Below, piece by piece: positions 50,793 through 61,049 of a DNA stretch of 64,000 bases. Every line of letters begins with the position of its first letter. Positions within the stretch are counted from its first letter, which is position 1. The DNA lies in contig NZ_CP051155.1 of NCBI RefSeq assembly GCF_012277275.1, positions 1,550,001 to 1,614,000 of the forward strand, given 5' to 3'. A program made the position numbers and the translations under genes. The notes beneath the pieces were generated by a model. That model made no database searches. It was given only the letters and a program-made list of their open reading frames with translations, and was not told the origin of the DNA. This DNA comes from Gephyromycinifex aptenodytis. GTDB taxonomy: Bacteria > Actinomycetota > Actinomycetes > Actinomycetales > Dermatophilaceae.

Positions 50793-51464
50793 CTAGTCGC
50801 CCATTTCGTGCTCGGGTTCACCTGCCGGACCGGTGTGCTCCCGATCCATCACTTCCGGTCCACCCAACGGCTCCTCCAGCCAGTTGGTCACCGTCCAGCC
50901 GGTGGCGCTGCTGCCCTCCATGACGACCATGGCGGTGTTGGAGAGCCAATGCGTCGCGGCGAAATCACCATCGATGTTGTCGGCGCGAGCCGCCGCCCAC
51001 ACCCGGATCACCGCCCCGTGCGAGACGAAGACGACAGCGCCCTCCGGCGCCTCAGCTTCGGCTTCGGCCACGCCCTCGGCGTAACGGGCCAGCACTTCGG
51101 TGCCGTTCTCACCGCCGCGCAACCGCCGCTCCGGATCGCGATGCCAGCCGAAGACGACGTCGATGTATTCCTGGATGGCCTCTTCGTCATTACGCATCTC
51201 GAGCTCACCGGCGGAGATCTCACGGATCCCGGTGCGCACCTGCGCTTGCATACCCAAGTGTTCCAACAGCGGCGCAGCCGTCTGCTGGGTGCGCACCAGG
51301 TTCGAGACGTAGACGCTGTGGACGTTCTCTTCCGCCAGCGCAGCGGGGATGGCCTGAGCCTGCTGGCGCCCCAGTTCGGTGAGGTCGGCGCCGGGCTCGG
51401 CAGTGTCGAGCTTGTGCCCGACGTTGGACGTGGTCTGACCGTGTCGCACAAGAAGGAGCCGCAT
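50793..51464 (-). CDS. Histidine phosphatase family protein (phosphoglycerate-mutase-like)
   Basis: Branch-1 histidine phosphatase of 223 residues. Seen: LLVRHGQTTSN with the catalytic His9, SNLVRTQQTAAPLLEHLG, EISAGELEMRNDEEAI (Glu as acid) and VVFVSHGAVIRVWAAA with the second His. These four motifs define the family; substrates range from glycolytic phosphates to small phosphorylated metabolites. ATG at 51464 starts MRLLLVRHG. It lies downstream of the trkA gene on the same strand, with 42 nt between. No specific substrate can be inferred. Confidence 0.9.
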   Translation of the reverse strand: MRLLLVRHGQTTSNVGHKLDTAEPGADLTELGRQQAQAIPAALAEENVHSVYVSNLVRTQQTAAPLLEHLGMQAQVRTGIREISAGELEMRNDEEAIQEYIDVVFGWHRDPERRLRGGENGTEVLARYAEGVAEAEAEAPEGAVVFVSHGAVIRVWAAARADNIDGDFAATHWLSNTAMVVMEGSSATGWTVTNWLEEPLGGPEVMDREHTGPAGEPEHEMGD

Positions 51465-51505
51465 GGCTCCATCATCCCTCAGGCCCCCGGGCCCGGCCGA
51501 ACTTC

Positions 51506-52192
51506 TCAGCCGGTGCTGTGCGGCAGGGAAGAGAACTTCTCCACGGCACGAACCGAACCCGAGATGATCAGCTCGTCGCCCGCGCGCGGGATCGTCTCTT
51601 GGTCGGCGTAGCTGAAGCCCTGGGCACGCTTTTTGATCCCCACGACGGTGATGCGGTGGCGACTGCGAATGTCGGACTTACCCAAGGGAACTCCCCAGGT
51701 AATCGTCGGCGCGGCGATGCGAGCCAGGGCGTAGCCGCCCTCGAACTCCATGAAGTCCTCCATGGAACCCACAATCTGGTGGGCGACCCGCAGGCCCATC
51801 GCTCGCTCGGGGTAGACGACGTGGTGAGCGCCGACCCGTTCCAGGATCTTGCCGTGCTTGCTCGTTATGGCCTTGGCCCAGATCTCCTGCACCCCCGCCT
51901 CCGCCAAGGCGAGCACGGTCAGCACACTGGCTTCGATGTCGGAACCGATGGCGACGACGGCGCGGTCGAAGGAGGCCACCCCCAGCTGCCGCAGCGCCTC
52001 TTCGTCGGTGGTGTCGGCCTGGACGACGTGGGTCAATTCGTTGGACCAACGCTGCACCAGCAAAGCGTTGGAGTCGATAGCCATGACCTCTTTGTCCATG
52101 CCGACCAGGGAGCTGGCCACCGCGCTACCGAAGCGGCCCAACCCGACGACGAGGACCGACTCAGCGACGGCCTTACGTTTTTTATCCAACAA
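51506..52192 (-). CDS. TrkA/KtrA-family RCK potassium regulatory subunit
   Basis: Cytosolic gating ring subunit of 228 residues. Seen: Rossmann RCK_N with VVGLGRFGSAVASSLVGMD and the acidic end of the second strand in VMAIDSNALLVQ, then RCK_C (about 145-228) with YALARIAAPTITWGVPLGKS and a final VVGIKKRAQGF. Nucleotides (ATP/ADP or NAD) bind at the GxGxxG. The start is TTG at 52192, overlapping the trkH stop by 11 nt, with GGAGGAG upstream; the stacked TTG TTG makes the exact start ambiguous by one codon. It is the last gene of trkH-trkH-trkA. Confidence 0.93.
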   Translation of the reverse strand: MLDKKRKAVAESVLVVGLGRFGSAVASSLVGMDKEVMAIDSNALLVQRWSNELTHVVQADTTDEEALRQLGVASFDRAVVAIGSDIEASVLTVLALAEAGVQEIWAKAITSKHGKILERVGAHHVVYPERAMGLRVAHQIVGSMEDFMEFEGGYALARIAAPTITWGVPLGKSDIRSRHRITVVGIKKRAQGFSYADQETIPRAGDELIISGSVRAVEKFSSLPHSTG

Positions 52193-53516
52193 TGGGGTGC
52201 TCCTCCGGGAGGTGGTACATGCGGCGAGATGACGAGAACGCCAGCGCCGAAGCGACCGTGATGGTTCCCACCCTGCCGCAGAACATCACCGCCATCACAA
52301 CCAGACGTGCCGGGGTTGACAGTTCCGGGGTGAGGTTCATCGACAGCCCCACTGTGCCGAACGCCGACACCGTCTCAAACACGACTCGCTCGAGGGGCTG
52401 GGAGGTGACCATGACCAAGGCGATGGTGGCGGTCCCCACCACCCCCGCTCCTAGGAGCGCGACGCTAAGCGCCTGACGCTGAGCGCGGGGGGCGATCGCG
52501 CGCGAACCGATGCGCACCTGCTCCTCACCGCGCATCTCGGCCAGGATGACGAAGGCGAGCAGGAAGAACGTGGTGACCTTCACCCCGCCGGCCGTTCCGG
52601 CGCTGCCACCGCCCACGAACATCAGCACGAGGTTGATGACGAGGGTCTCCGGGCGGATCTGGCCGTAGTCGATGCTGTTGAAGCCCGCAGTGCGAGGGAA
52701 GACACCACCGGCCACGGAGCCGATGATCTTGCCGTCCAGACCCAGCGGCCCCAGCGTGCCCGGGTTGTTCCACTCGAAGGCCACGAAGGTGAGCACCCCG
52801 ACGATGAGCAGGGTCGTGTACCCGACGACCGTGAGGCGGGTGTGTGCCGTCCAGGACGATGGGTGACGCCACCGGGTACGCAACTCGAAGAAGACCGGGA
52901 AGCCGATACCACCGGCGATGATCGCGGTGCAGATCGGCAGGATGATCCACGGGTCCGAGACGAACCCGACCATGTTGTCGCTGTACAACGCGAAGCCGGC
53001 ATTGTTGAAGGCTGAGATGGCGTGGAAGATGCCGTGCCACAGCGCGGTCGAGAGGTGCTCGTCGTAGACGGTGCGGAACCGGATCGTCAGCAGCACCGCG
53101 ATGAAACCCTCCGCAGCGGCCACACTGATCAGGACGCGCCGCAGCACGGTGGCAACGTCACCCAACGCCAGGGTGTGCGTCTCCGCCTGGGCCACCAGCG
53201 AACTCGCTAGCGGCAGCCGTCCGCTCACGAGCAGGGTGAGCAGGGTGGCCAGTGTCATGATCCCGAAGCCGCCCACCTGAATGAGGAGCATGATGACGAC
53301 CTGGCCGAAGGTGGTCCAGTAGGTGGGGGTATCCACGACGATCAGTCCGGTGACACAGGTCGCGGACACCGCCGTGAAGGCCGCAGCGATCGGGTCGACC
53401 ACGCCGGAGACGTGCGCGATGGGCAGCATCAGCAGCAACGTCCCGGTTGTGATGGCCGCAAGAAAAGCCAGCGGAACGATGCGTGCCGGCACCGCAAGCG
53501 TGCGTTTCAGCTCCAC
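52182..53516 (-). CDS. TrkH/KtrB-family potassium transporter 1
   Basis: Integral membrane K+ transporter of 444 residues, four M1-P-M2 repeats. Seen: the first filter region SATCVTGLIVVDTPTYW, then AFNNAGFALYSD, FPRTAGFNSIDYG and TVSAFGTVGLSMN, one conserved filter Gly per repeat. These are typical for KtrB/TrkH. The start is GTG at 53516 with GGGGGAGAG upstream. It ends MYHLPEEHPIVG and overlaps the RCK gene, which supplies its gate. It is 25 nt downstream of a second homologue. Confidence 0.93.
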   Translation of the reverse strand: MELKRTLAVPARIVPLAFLAAITTGTLLLMLPIAHVSGVVDPIAAAFTAVSATCVTGLIVVDTPTYWTTFGQVVIMLLIQVGGFGIMTLATLLTLLVSGRLPLASSLVAQAETHTLALGDVATVLRRVLISVAAAEGFIAVLLTIRFRTVYDEHLSTALWHGIFHAISAFNNAGFALYSDNMVGFVSDPWIILPICTAIIAGGIGFPVFFELRTRWRHPSSWTAHTRLTVVGYTTLLIVGVLTFVAFEWNNPGTLGPLGLDGKIIGSVAGGVFPRTAGFNSIDYGQIRPETLVINLVLMFVGGGSAGTAGGVKVTTFFLLAFVILAEMRGEEQVRIGSRAIAPRAQRQALSVALLGAGVVGTATIALVMVTSQPLERVVFETVSAFGTVGLSMNLTPELSTPARLVVMAVMFCGRVGTITVASALAFSSSRRMYHLPEEHPIVG

Positions 53517-53541
53517 GCTCTCCCCCGATTTCGCTGCCGGG

Positions 53542-54885
53542 TCATCCCACGATGGGACGTTCCTCGGGAAGATGGTAATGCCGAGTGGCAGTGCGCAATG
53601 CCAGCGCTGAGGCCACCGTGAAGGTGCCGACCCGCCCCAGGAACATCAACACCATCAAGGTCAACTGGCCGCCCGGGGGCAACTCGGGGGTGATTCCCAT
53701 CGAGAGGCCAACCGTGCCGAAGGCGGAGTTCACGTCGAAAAGCACGGCTTCCAACGGTAGGTCGGTCAACATCGCCAGAATCATCGTGCCGCTGACGACG
53801 CACGCCACCGCCAACAGTGCCACCGTGACCGCCTGACGCAGGGTCTCATCCCCGATGCGCCGGTGCGCGACGGTGACATCGCGTTCACCCCGGCTAACCG
53901 CCAGCAGTAGGAAGGCGAGCAGGAAGAACGTCGAGACCTTGATGCCCCCTGAGGTGCCGGCGCTGCCGCCTCCGATGAACATCATCGCGATCGTGGTGAT
54001 GATCGTCTCGTCCTGGACAAGCCCGTAGTCGACGATGTTGAACCCCGCCGAGCGCGGCATGACCGCCCCGGCCATCGCGGCGGACAGTTTCTGGTGCACC
54101 GGCATCGAACCGATGGTGTCCGGGTTCTGCCACTCGAAGACGAGGAAGGCGAAGAACATCACCGTGAAAAGCACCGCGAACCCGTAGACGGTGAGCCTGG
54201 TGTGCACCGTCCAGTAGTGGGGTCGGCGCCAGCCTTTGAGCAACTCCCAGAAGACGGGGTAGCCGACGCTGCCGGCCAGCACGGTCAGGCACATGACGAC
54301 GATGAGGTACGGGTCCAAGACGAAGCTCATGATGCTGTCGCTATGCAGGGCGAAACCGGCGTTGGTGAACGCCATGCAGGCGTAGAAAGCGCCGTGCCAC
54401 AGCGCCCGGGGGAAGGGCATACCACCGTGGATCCAGAACCGGAGTGTGAGCAGCACCGCCGCGATCGACTCGGCGATGAGCATGCTCCCGGCGATGCGTA
54501 CGACGATCCGCCGAGCCTGACCGAGTGTCTGCGCCTGCGTCTCGGTCTGGACCGCCAACGTGCCCGACAGCTCGATGTGGCCCTTGACCAGGATGGCCAG
54601 CAGGGTCGCGATCGACATGATGCCGAACCCACCCATCTGGGTGAGCAGCATGATGACCGCCTGTCCGTACGGCGTCCAGTAGGTCGCCGTGTCGACCACG
54701 GTGAGGCCGGTGATGCAGGTCGCCGAGACGGCGGTGAAGGCGGCCGCCAACGGCCGCACGTGCCCGTCCGCGTGCGCAGCAGGCACGAGCAGCAACAGCG
54801 TGCCGAGCAGGATGACTCCGAAGAACGCGGCCGGGACCAGCCGCACCGGGCGGTTCAGCAGCCGTGAGACGACACCGCGCGCCAT
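53542..54885 (-). CDS. TrkH/KtrB-family potassium transporter 2 (paralogue)
   Basis: Second K+ transporter of 447 residues. Seen: SATCITGLTVVDTATYWTPY, AFTNAGFALHSDS, MPRSAGFNIVDYGL and NSAFGTVGLSMGI, the four filter segments, and the end HYHLPEERPIVG, nearly identical to that of the neighbour. The two transporters look like an old tandem duplication that has diverged in most loops but kept the RCK-contacting end. ATG at 54885 was chosen over GTG 54891 because of GGGGTGGG upstream. It heads the trkH-trkH-trkA transcript. Confidence 0.92.
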   Translation of the reverse strand: MARGVVSRLLNRPVRLVPAAFFGVILLGTLLLLVPAAHADGHVRPLAAAFTAVSATCITGLTVVDTATYWTPYGQAVIMLLTQMGGFGIMSIATLLAILVKGHIELSGTLAVQTETQAQTLGQARRIVVRIAGSMLIAESIAAVLLTLRFWIHGGMPFPRALWHGAFYACMAFTNAGFALHSDSIMSFVLDPYLIVVMCLTVLAGSVGYPVFWELLKGWRRPHYWTVHTRLTVYGFAVLFTVMFFAFLVFEWQNPDTIGSMPVHQKLSAAMAGAVMPRSAGFNIVDYGLVQDETIITTIAMMFIGGGSAGTSGGIKVSTFFLLAFLLLAVSRGERDVTVAHRRIGDETLRQAVTVALLAVACVVSGTMILAMLTDLPLEAVLFDVNSAFGTVGLSMGITPELPPGGQLTLMVLMFLGRVGTFTVASALALRTATRHYHLPEERPIVG

Positions 54886-54979
54886 GCCCACCCCGCTCTA
54901 CGCCCGGATCGTCGAAAGGACCTGTCAACAGTAAGTGACGCTTCGCCAGCGCCACAGCAGCGGCCCAGGCGCTGCAGGC

Positions 54980-56014
54980 TCACTCCGCCGTCTGCGCCGC
55001 CCACAGGTTCAACCCGCAGTCGACGGCGTCCGTTTCGATCCGCTGCAGTTCCGCTTGCGAGAACTCCAGGTTCGCCAGCGCGTCGAGGTTCATGTCGAGT
55101 TGCTCCAGGCTGCTTGTACCCAGCACGGTCGAGGTCATCCGGGGATCGCGCAGCACCCACGCGATGGCCATCTGCGCCAGGGTCTGGCCGCGCTCCTTGG
55201 CGACCTCGTTCAGGTTCCGGACGTGGCTCATCGTCGCTTCGTCAAGGTTCTCCTTCTTCAGCGACCCTGCTCGCGCGGCGCGCGAGTCGGCCGGCACCCC
55301 ATCCAGGTAGCGGTCGGTGAGTACGCCCTGGGCCAGCGCAGAGAAGGCGATGCAGCCCATCCCCTGCGCCTCCAGCTCATCCAGCAGGTTCTGCTCCTCG
55401 CTCCACCGGTTCAGCAGGTTGTAACTCGGTTGGTGGATGAGCAGCGGCGTGCCCAGCTCACGAGCGATCACGGCTGCCTCGCGCGTCTTGGTCGCCGAGT
55501 AGCTGGAGATCCCGGCATACAGCGCCTTGCCGGAGCGCACCGCCTGGTCCAGGGCCCGCATCGTCTCCTCGATGGGGGTCTGGGGGTCGAAGCGGTGAGA
55601 GTAGAAGATGTCGACGTAGTCGACGCCGAGCCGTCGCAGCGACTGGTCCAGGCTGGCCAGCAGATACTTACGCGAGCCGCCGCCTTGTCCGTACGGGCCG
55701 GGCCACATGTCCCAACCGGCTTTGGTGGAGATGATGATCTCGTCGCGGTAGGGGGCCAGGTCCTGGGTGAGCATCCGTCCGAAGTTGAGTTCGGCTTGGC
55801 CGTAGGGCGGGCCGTAGTTGTTGGCGAGGTCGAAATGGGTGACTCCCCTGTCGAAGGCACGGCGCACGATGGCGCGCTGCACCTCGTGCGGAGTGTCGTC
55901 GCCGAAGTTCTGCCACAGCCCCAGGCTGATCGCCGACAGTTGCAGGCCGCTGTTCCCACAGAAGCGGTAGGTCATCTCGTCGTAGCGCCCGGGCGCCGCG
56001 CAGTACTCGCTCAT
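54980..56014 (-). CDS. Aldo/keto reductase (YghZ/GpR-like)
   Basis: NADPH-dependent AKR of 344 residues, similar to E. coli YghZ (L-glyceraldehyde-3-phosphate reductase) and the KCNAB potassium-channel beta subunits. Seen: THFDLANNYGPPYGQAELNF carrying the catalytic Asp and Tyr, STKAGWDMWPGPYGQGGGSR with catalytic Lys, YSHRFDPQTPIEETMRALDQ with active-site His, and a NADPH segment ending VLGTSSLEQLDMNLDA. The length and motifs match the GpR group well. The ATG at 56014 has AGGATAG upstream. It is next to the K+-transporter operon on the same strand, 94 nt upstream of it. A link to potassium is not implied. Confidence 0.93.
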   Translation of the reverse strand: MSEYCAAPGRYDEMTYRFCGNSGLQLSAISLGLWQNFGDDTPHEVQRAIVRRAFDRGVTHFDLANNYGPPYGQAELNFGRMLTQDLAPYRDEIIISTKAGWDMWPGPYGQGGGSRKYLLASLDQSLRRLGVDYVDIFYSHRFDPQTPIEETMRALDQAVRSGKALYAGISSYSATKTREAAVIARELGTPLLIHQPSYNLLNRWSEEQNLLDELEAQGMGCIAFSALAQGVLTDRYLDGVPADSRAARAGSLKKENLDEATMSHVRNLNEVAKERGQTLAQMAIAWVLRDPRMTSTVLGTSSLEQLDMNLDALANLEFSQAELQRIETDAVDCGLNLWAAQTAE

Positions 56015-56051
56015 CGCTCTATCCTGCCCGACCTCGACGAGCGAGGTGCAG

Positions 56052-56840
56052 TCAGGCTCTCTGGCGTGGACGTCGGAAGACCGGCACATCGGGCTCGGAG
56101 AGGGCGGCTTCGTAGCAGTAGCCACCTTCGTCGAAATCGGTCAGCGCCCGCGCTGACCGAACCCGGTTCTGCACGATCCAACCGGCCATCAGCCCCCGGG
56201 CGCGCTTGGCCGAGAAGGAGATGACCTTCCAGTCACCTTTGGGTCCCTGGTCCTCGAAGCGGGGGGCGATGACGCGGGCGTCCAACCCGTCCAGGTCCAG
56301 CACACTGCTGTACTCCTGAGAGGCCAGGTCGACGACGACGTCGGGACCGGGCGAATCCGCCAGGTCGGCCTGCACCTGTTCGGTGAGCTGCGAGCCCCAC
56401 CACTGATAGAGCGAGTCCCCGCGTTCGGTCGCCAACCGGGTGCCCATCTCCAGGCGGTAGGCCTGCACCAGGTCCAACGGGCGCAACAGCCCGTACAGGC
56501 CGGAGAGGATCCGCAGGGTCTTCTGCGCCTCGGTGAAGTCACGAGCGTCGAACCGGCGCGCGGCATCCAGCCCCTGATAGACGTCACCGGCGAACATGAA
56601 CACCGCCGGGCGAGCGTTCTTCGGCGTGAACGGGGTGCTGAACTGGGCGAACCGTTCGACGTTGAGCTCGGCCAATTCCGGGGAGATACCCATCAGGTCG
56701 CTGAGATCCTCGGGGCTCTTGCCCCGCATCACCTCGACGAGCTTTTCGGACTCCGACAACATCCGCGGCTGGGTGTGTTTGCGGGTTGGGAGGCGGGAGT
56801 CGAGATCGAGAGACTTGGCCGGAGACAGCAACGTGAGCAC
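56052..56840 (-). CDS. yaaA: Peroxide stress protein YaaA (DUF328)
   Basis: YaaA lowers intracellular free iron during peroxide stress in E. coli. 262 residues. Seen: [16 protein letters not shown] (the family opening LLSPAKTLD), [33 protein letters not shown] and [20 protein letters not shown], then [15 protein letters not shown], a set unique to DUF328. GTG at 56840 is chosen because the conserved sequence begins there. It lies 113 nt downstream of sdaA. Regulation by peroxide sensors is not visible. Confidence 0.94.
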   Translation of the reverse strand: MLTLLSPAKSLDLDSRLPTRKHTQPRMLSESEKLVEVMRGKSPEDLSDLMGISPELAELNVERFAQFSTPFTPKNARPAVFMFAGDVYQGLDAARRFDARDFTEAQKTLRILSGLYGLLRPLDLVQAYRLEMGTRLATERGDSLYQWWGSQLTEQVQADLADSPGPDVVVDLASQEYSSVLDLDGLDARVIAPRFEDQGPKGDWKVISFSAKRARGLMAGWIVQNRVRSARALTDFDEGGYCYEAALSEPDVPVFRRPRQRA

Positions 56841-56953
56841 GTTCGCACCGTACCTGCCGGAGCATCGCTGCACCCAGCACACCCTGCCCGAACTCGTTCC
56901 GGGCTTGCCCCGCCTTCTCGTGCCACCGTTCCCGAGGCTCGAACGTTGGTGGT

Positions 56954-58327
56954 TCAGCACTCGATGACGTTGACGGCCAGGCCGCCGCGCGCAGTCTCCT
57001 TGTACTTGTCCTTCATGTCGGCCCCGGTCTGGCGCATCGTGCGCACCACTTTGTCCAGTGAGACGACCTGGCGCCCGTCGCCGCGTAGTGCCGTGCGCGC
57101 CGCAGTGACGGCCTTGACCGCAGCCACCGCGTTGCGCTCGATGCACGGAATCTGCACGAGTCCGCCGACCGGGTCGCAGGTGAGCCCGAGATTGTGTTCC
57201 ATGCCGATCTCGGCGGCGTTCTCCACCTGGTCCGGGGTACCGCCGAGGACTTCGGCCATCCCGGCAGCAGCCATCGAGCAGGCAGAGCCGACCTCGCCCT
57301 GGCAGCCCACTTCGGCGCCAGAGATCGAGGCGTTCTCCTTGTAGATGGTTCCGATGGCACCGGCTGTGAGCAGGAACCGGATGACGCCTTCATCGCTGGC
57401 TCCCGGAACGAAGGTCCGGTAGTAGCGCAGCACGGCCGGAATGATGCCGGCGGCGCCGTTGGTCGGGGCGGTGACGATCCGGCCACCTGCGGCGTTCTCC
57501 TCGTTGACCGCCAGGGCGTACAGCGTCAACCAGTCCATTCCGCGCAGCGGGTCCACGCTGTCGGTCTCAAGTTGCAGCCTCCGGTACAGATCCGGGGCGC
57601 GTCGGCGGACCCGAAGTCCCCCGGGCAGCACACCCTCGGTGTGCGAACCTGCATCGATGCACTCGCACATCACCGACCAGATGTGCAGCAGACCTTCACG
57701 AACCTGCGTCTCGGGCCGCCAGGACAACTCGTTGGCCAGCATCACGCCCGCGATGGACATGCCGTTGTCGCGGCATTGGGCGAGCAGCTCTTCACCGCTG
57801 TGGAACGGGAATGCCACCGGCGTCTGATCCTCGACGATAGCGGTGTTGCCGTCCGCGCCCTCCCCGACGACGAAGCCGCCGCCGATGGAGTAGGAGGTGC
57901 GGTCGGCGATCTGATGCCCGGCCTCGTCGAAGGCGAAGAAGGTCATGCCGTTGGGGTGCAGGGGCAGGCTGCGGTTGCGGTGCAGGATCAGGTCGTTGTC
58001 CTCGTCGAAGCTGATCTCGTGCTCGCCCAACAGCCGCAACCGCCCGGTGCTGCGGATCCGCTGGAGTTCCCCGGCCACGCTGCGCGGATCAACCAGCTCC
58101 GGTTTCTCCCCACTGAGCCCCAGCAATACTGCGGTCGCCGTGCCGTGCCCGTGCCCGGTGGCCCCGAGGGAACCGAACAGCTCGGCCCGGACCCGCGTGG
58201 TGGGGGTGAGTCGGCCGGAGTCACGAAGCCCTTCGACGAAAGTGTGGGCCGCCCGCATCGGGCCGACGGTGTGGGAGCTCGAAGGCCCGATACCAACGGA
58301 GAACAGGTCGAACACGCTGAGCGCCAT
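56954..58327 (-). CDS. sdaA: L-serine ammonia-lyase (iron-sulfur type)
   Basis: [4Fe-4S] enzyme of 457 residues that deaminates L-serine to pyruvate. Single-chain form with both beta and alpha domains. Seen: [20 protein letters not shown] (substrate/ASB domain start), [13 protein letters not shown], then [40 protein letters not shown] and [20 protein letters not shown], whose Cys residues hold the cluster. ATG at 58327 has GGAGGA 5 nt upstream. Together with glyA it allows interconversion of glycine, serine and pyruvate. Confidence 0.96.
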   Translation of the reverse strand: MALSVFDLFSVGIGPSSSHTVGPMRAAHTFVEGLRDSGRLTPTTRVRAELFGSLGATGHGHGTATAVLLGLSGEKPELVDPRSVAGELQRIRSTGRLRLLGEHEISFDEDNDLILHRNRSLPLHPNGMTFFAFDEAGHQIADRTSYSIGGGFVVGEGADGNTAIVEDQTPVAFPFHSGEELLAQCRDNGMSIAGVMLANELSWRPETQVREGLLHIWSVMCECIDAGSHTEGVLPGGLRVRRRAPDLYRRLQLETDSVDPLRGMDWLTLYALAVNEENAAGGRIVTAPTNGAAGIIPAVLRYYRTFVPGASDEGVIRFLLTAGAIGTIYKENASISGAEVGCQGEVGSACSMAAAGMAEVLGGTPDQVENAAEIGMEHNLGLTCDPVGGLVQIPCIERNAVAAVKAVTAARTALRGDGRQVVSLDKVVRTMRQTGADMKDKYKETARGGLAVNVIEC

Positions 58328-58472
58328 GCAGTCCTCCATCAGGGATGTGTCGATCGACACAAGGTCGATTTGGCACCGTACCCCGCGCGACTGCTAGGGG
58401 CGAACGCGGCCCCACCCCGGCAGCGCGGTTGGTCAGCCGCACCTTGGGCGCTGCGTCCGCGCCCCGATCTGC

Positions 58473-59600
58473 TCAGCGAGCCGCGGTCGCGCCGACCTCG
58501 GCGTGGGCCACCGACAGCTCGGCGACCGCCTCGACATCGACGCTCACCCCAAGACCGGGCTGTTGGCTCAGGTGGACCAGCGGCGGCTCGTAGCGCAGGT
58601 CACCGATCTCGCGGGAGAACAGCAACGGTCCGGTGAGTTCGGTAGAGACGACACCGCCCCGGGCGGTGGCCACGTGGTAGCCGGCCGCTGAGCCGAGGGA
58701 GGACTCCACCATCGATCCGATCTGCACCCGCAGGCCCGCCGCGTGGGCAAGCTGGCACATCGCCAGCGCCGGGTGGATGCCACCGGTCTTCATCAGCTTG
58801 ATGTTGACCAGGTCCGCCGCTCGCGCCGCGATGATGGCCAGCAGCGACTCCGGCCCGTGGCAGGTCTCGTCGGCCATGATCGGCACCTCGACCGCGCGGC
58901 GGACTTCGGCCAGCCCCGCGATGTCCCCGGCCCGGATGGGTTCCTCCACCCAGCACACCCCGCAGCCGGACATCGCTCGGATGGCCCGGATCGCCACATC
59001 CGGGCGTTGCCACCCCTGGTTGGCGTCCACCCGGATTGGAACCCGGTCGGCTACGGCCTGCGAGACCGCATGCACCCGCTCCACGTCCAGTCGCGGATCG
59101 CCTTGCCCCACTTTGATCTTGACGCTGGCGTACCCGCTGCCCACCGCGAGCGCCGCTTGCTCTGCCATCGCCGCCGGGTCGCCGATGGGCACCACCCGCG
59201 GGTAGCTCAACTCGGTGTTGCTGCGCCCACCGACCAGGTCGTACACGGGTAGGCCGCCCGCCTGGCCGAGTAGGTCGTGCAAGGCCAGGTCGATCGCCGC
59301 CTTGGCGGCGGTGTTTCCGCTGATGACTGCGTCCATCCTGGCGTGCACGGCTTCGATGTCGGCGACGCGGCAGCCGACGATCCGCGGCAGCAGCAGTCGC
59401 CGCAGGATCTCGAACGTGCCATGCAGGTGCTCGGCGGTGACGATCTCGTCGGGCACCCCTTCGCCCCACCCGCTGCGCCCCTGCTCATCGATGAGTTCCA
59501 CGATGACCGCAGGCATCGCCTCCCACCTGCCGTAAGCCACCACGAACGGCTCACGCAACGGCAATTCGATGGCCCAGAGACGGGCAGCGACGACGTTCAT
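58473..59600 (-). CDS. Enolase-superfamily dipeptide epimerase-like protein
   Basis: Mandelate racemase/muconate lactonising enzyme-type protein of 375 residues. Seen: capping domain with VVAYGRWEAMPAVIVEL, then catalytic barrel with Lys-x-Lys in YASVKIKVG, metal ligands Asp in RVDANQGW, Glu in WVEEPI and Asp in IMADETCHG, and a second catalytic Lys in NIKLMKTGGIH. The KxK plus late Lys arrangement is that of L-Ala-D/L-Glu epimerases and related dipeptide epimerases or o-succinylbenzoate synthases. AAAGGG lies 5 nt before ATG 59600. A peptidoglycan or dipeptide role is inferred only from the family. Confidence 0.88.
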   Translation of the reverse strand: MNVVAARLWAIELPLREPFVVAYGRWEAMPAVIVELIDEQGRSGWGEGVPDEIVTAEHLHGTFEILRRLLLPRIVGCRVADIEAVHARMDAVISGNTAAKAAIDLALHDLLGQAGGLPVYDLVGGRSNTELSYPRVVPIGDPAAMAEQAALAVGSGYASVKIKVGQGDPRLDVERVHAVSQAVADRVPIRVDANQGWQRPDVAIRAIRAMSGCGVCWVEEPIRAGDIAGLAEVRRAVEVPIMADETCHGPESLLAIIAARAADLVNIKLMKTGGIHPALAMCQLAHAAGLRVQIGSMVESSLGSAAGYHVATARGGVVSTELTGPLLFSREIGDLRYEPPLVHLSQQPGLGVSVDVEAVAELSVAHAEVGATAAR

Positions 59601-59623
59601 GGACACCCTTTCGTGCAGAAACG

Positions 59624-59662
59624 CTGACGGCCCCGCCCCCGGACAGGGGGCGGGGCCGTCAG
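59624..59662 (-). terminator. Strong terminator of glyA
   Basis: A perfect 17-bp stem with a 5-nt loop lies 6 nt after the glyA stop and ahead of the epimerase start. It is followed by CGTTTCTG on the minus strand. Confidence 0.88.
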
Positions 59663-59668
59663 TAAGGC

Positions 59669-60940
59669 TCAGGCCAGAGCTGGGTACAGCGGGAAGCGGC
59701 CCGCGAGGGCTTCGACGCGGGCCCGCAGCGCGGCGGCTTCCTCGTCGGACAGCTGCGGGTGCAGCGCGGCCGCGATGATGTCGGCGACCTCAGCGAACTC
59801 TGCGTCACCGAAGCCGCGCGTGGCCAGCGCCGGGGTGCCGATCCGCAGACCCGAGGTCACCATCGGCGGGCGCGGGTCGTTGGGGACCGCGTTGCGGTTG
59901 ACGGTGATGCCGATGCGGTGCAGCTGGTCCTCGCCCTGCTTGCCGTCCAGTTCGCTGTCCCGGAGATCGACCAGCACCAGGTGCACGTCGGTGCCGCCGG
60001 TCAGCACACGCACGCCCAGGTCGGCCATGTCCTGCTGGGTTAACCGCTCGGCGAGGATCTTGGCGCCGGAGAGCGTGCGCTCGGTGCGCTCCTTGAACTC
60101 CGGCTCGGCGGCCAGCTTGAAGGAGACGGCCTTGGCGGCGATGACGTGCTCCAGCGGACCGCCCTGCATACCCGGGAAGACGGCCGAGTTGAACTTCTTG
60201 GCCAAGTCCAGCTCGTTGGTGAGGATGACGCCACCGCGCGGTCCGCACAGCGTCTTGTGCGTGGTCGAGGTGGTGACGTGGGCATGTGGCACCGGGTTGG
60301 GGTGCAGCCCCGCGGCGACCAGACCGGCGAAGTGGGCCATGTCGACCATGAAGTAGGCACCGACCTCATCGGCGATCTCCCGGAAGGCCTTGAAGTCGAG
60401 GTGGCGGGGGTAGGCCGACCAGCCGGCGATGATCATCTTCGGCTTGTGTTCCTTGGCCAGCTCGGCCACCTCGTCCATGTCCACGAGGCCGTCCTCGCCC
60501 ACGTGGTAGGGGACGACGTTGAACATCTTGCCGCTGTAGTTCAGGCGCATGCCGTGGGTCAGGTGCCCGCCGTGCGCGAGGTCGAGACCGAGGATGGTGT
60601 CCCCGGGCTGCAGCAGCGCGAAGAACACAGCTGTGTTGGCCTGGGCGCCGGAGTGCGGCTGAACGTTGGCGTAGCCCGCGCCGAACAGGGACTTCAAGCG
60701 CTCGATGGCCAGTTTCTCGGTGACGTCGACGTGTTCGCAGCCGCCGTAGTAGCGGCGGCCGGGGTATCCCTCGGCGTACTTGTTCGTCGCCACCGAACCC
60801 TGCGCTTGCATGACCGCGACCGGGGCGAAGTTCTCCGACGCGATCATCTCCAGCGTGTTTTCCTGACGCGCGAGTTCGGCGTCGAGTGCCTGGGCGATTT
60901 CTGGGTCGACCGCGGACAGCGGCTGGTTCAGCAGGTTCAT
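59669..60940 (-). CDS. glyA: Serine hydroxymethyltransferase
   Basis: PLP enzyme of 423 residues that interconverts serine and glycine with THF, the main C1 supply. Seen: [91 protein letters not shown], and PLP lysine in [19 protein letters not shown]. These are all GlyA hallmarks. ATG at 60940 begins [14 protein letters not shown] and the frame is open far upstream with non-coding sequence. It has a very strong terminator. Functionally related genes purU (one-carbon) and sdaA (serine) are in the window but separate. Confidence 0.97.
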   Translation of the reverse strand: MNLLNQPLSAVDPEIAQALDAELARQENTLEMIASENFAPVAVMQAQGSVATNKYAEGYPGRRYYGGCEHVDVTEKLAIERLKSLFGAGYANVQPHSGAQANTAVFFALLQPGDTILGLDLAHGGHLTHGMRLNYSGKMFNVVPYHVGEDGLVDMDEVAELAKEHKPKMIIAGWSAYPRHLDFKAFREIADEVGAYFMVDMAHFAGLVAAGLHPNPVPHAHVTTSTTHKTLCGPRGGVILTNELDLAKKFNSAVFPGMQGGPLEHVIAAKAVSFKLAAEPEFKERTERTLSGAKILAERLTQQDMADLGVRVLTGGTDVHLVLVDLRDSELDGKQGEDQLHRIGITVNRNAVPNDPRPPMVTSGLRIGTPALATRGFGDAEFAEVADIIAAALHPQLSDEEAAALRARVEALAGRFPLYPALA

Positions 60941-61049
60941 GGTTGCAGTGTTCCAGAGACTGGCCGCTGCGCGCGGGCAGTCTCGAAGGAAGCGCCGCGA
61001 TAGAGCCGGTGCGCTTGCCCGCGGGCCGGGTGTGCCGTAGGAGAGAGAC

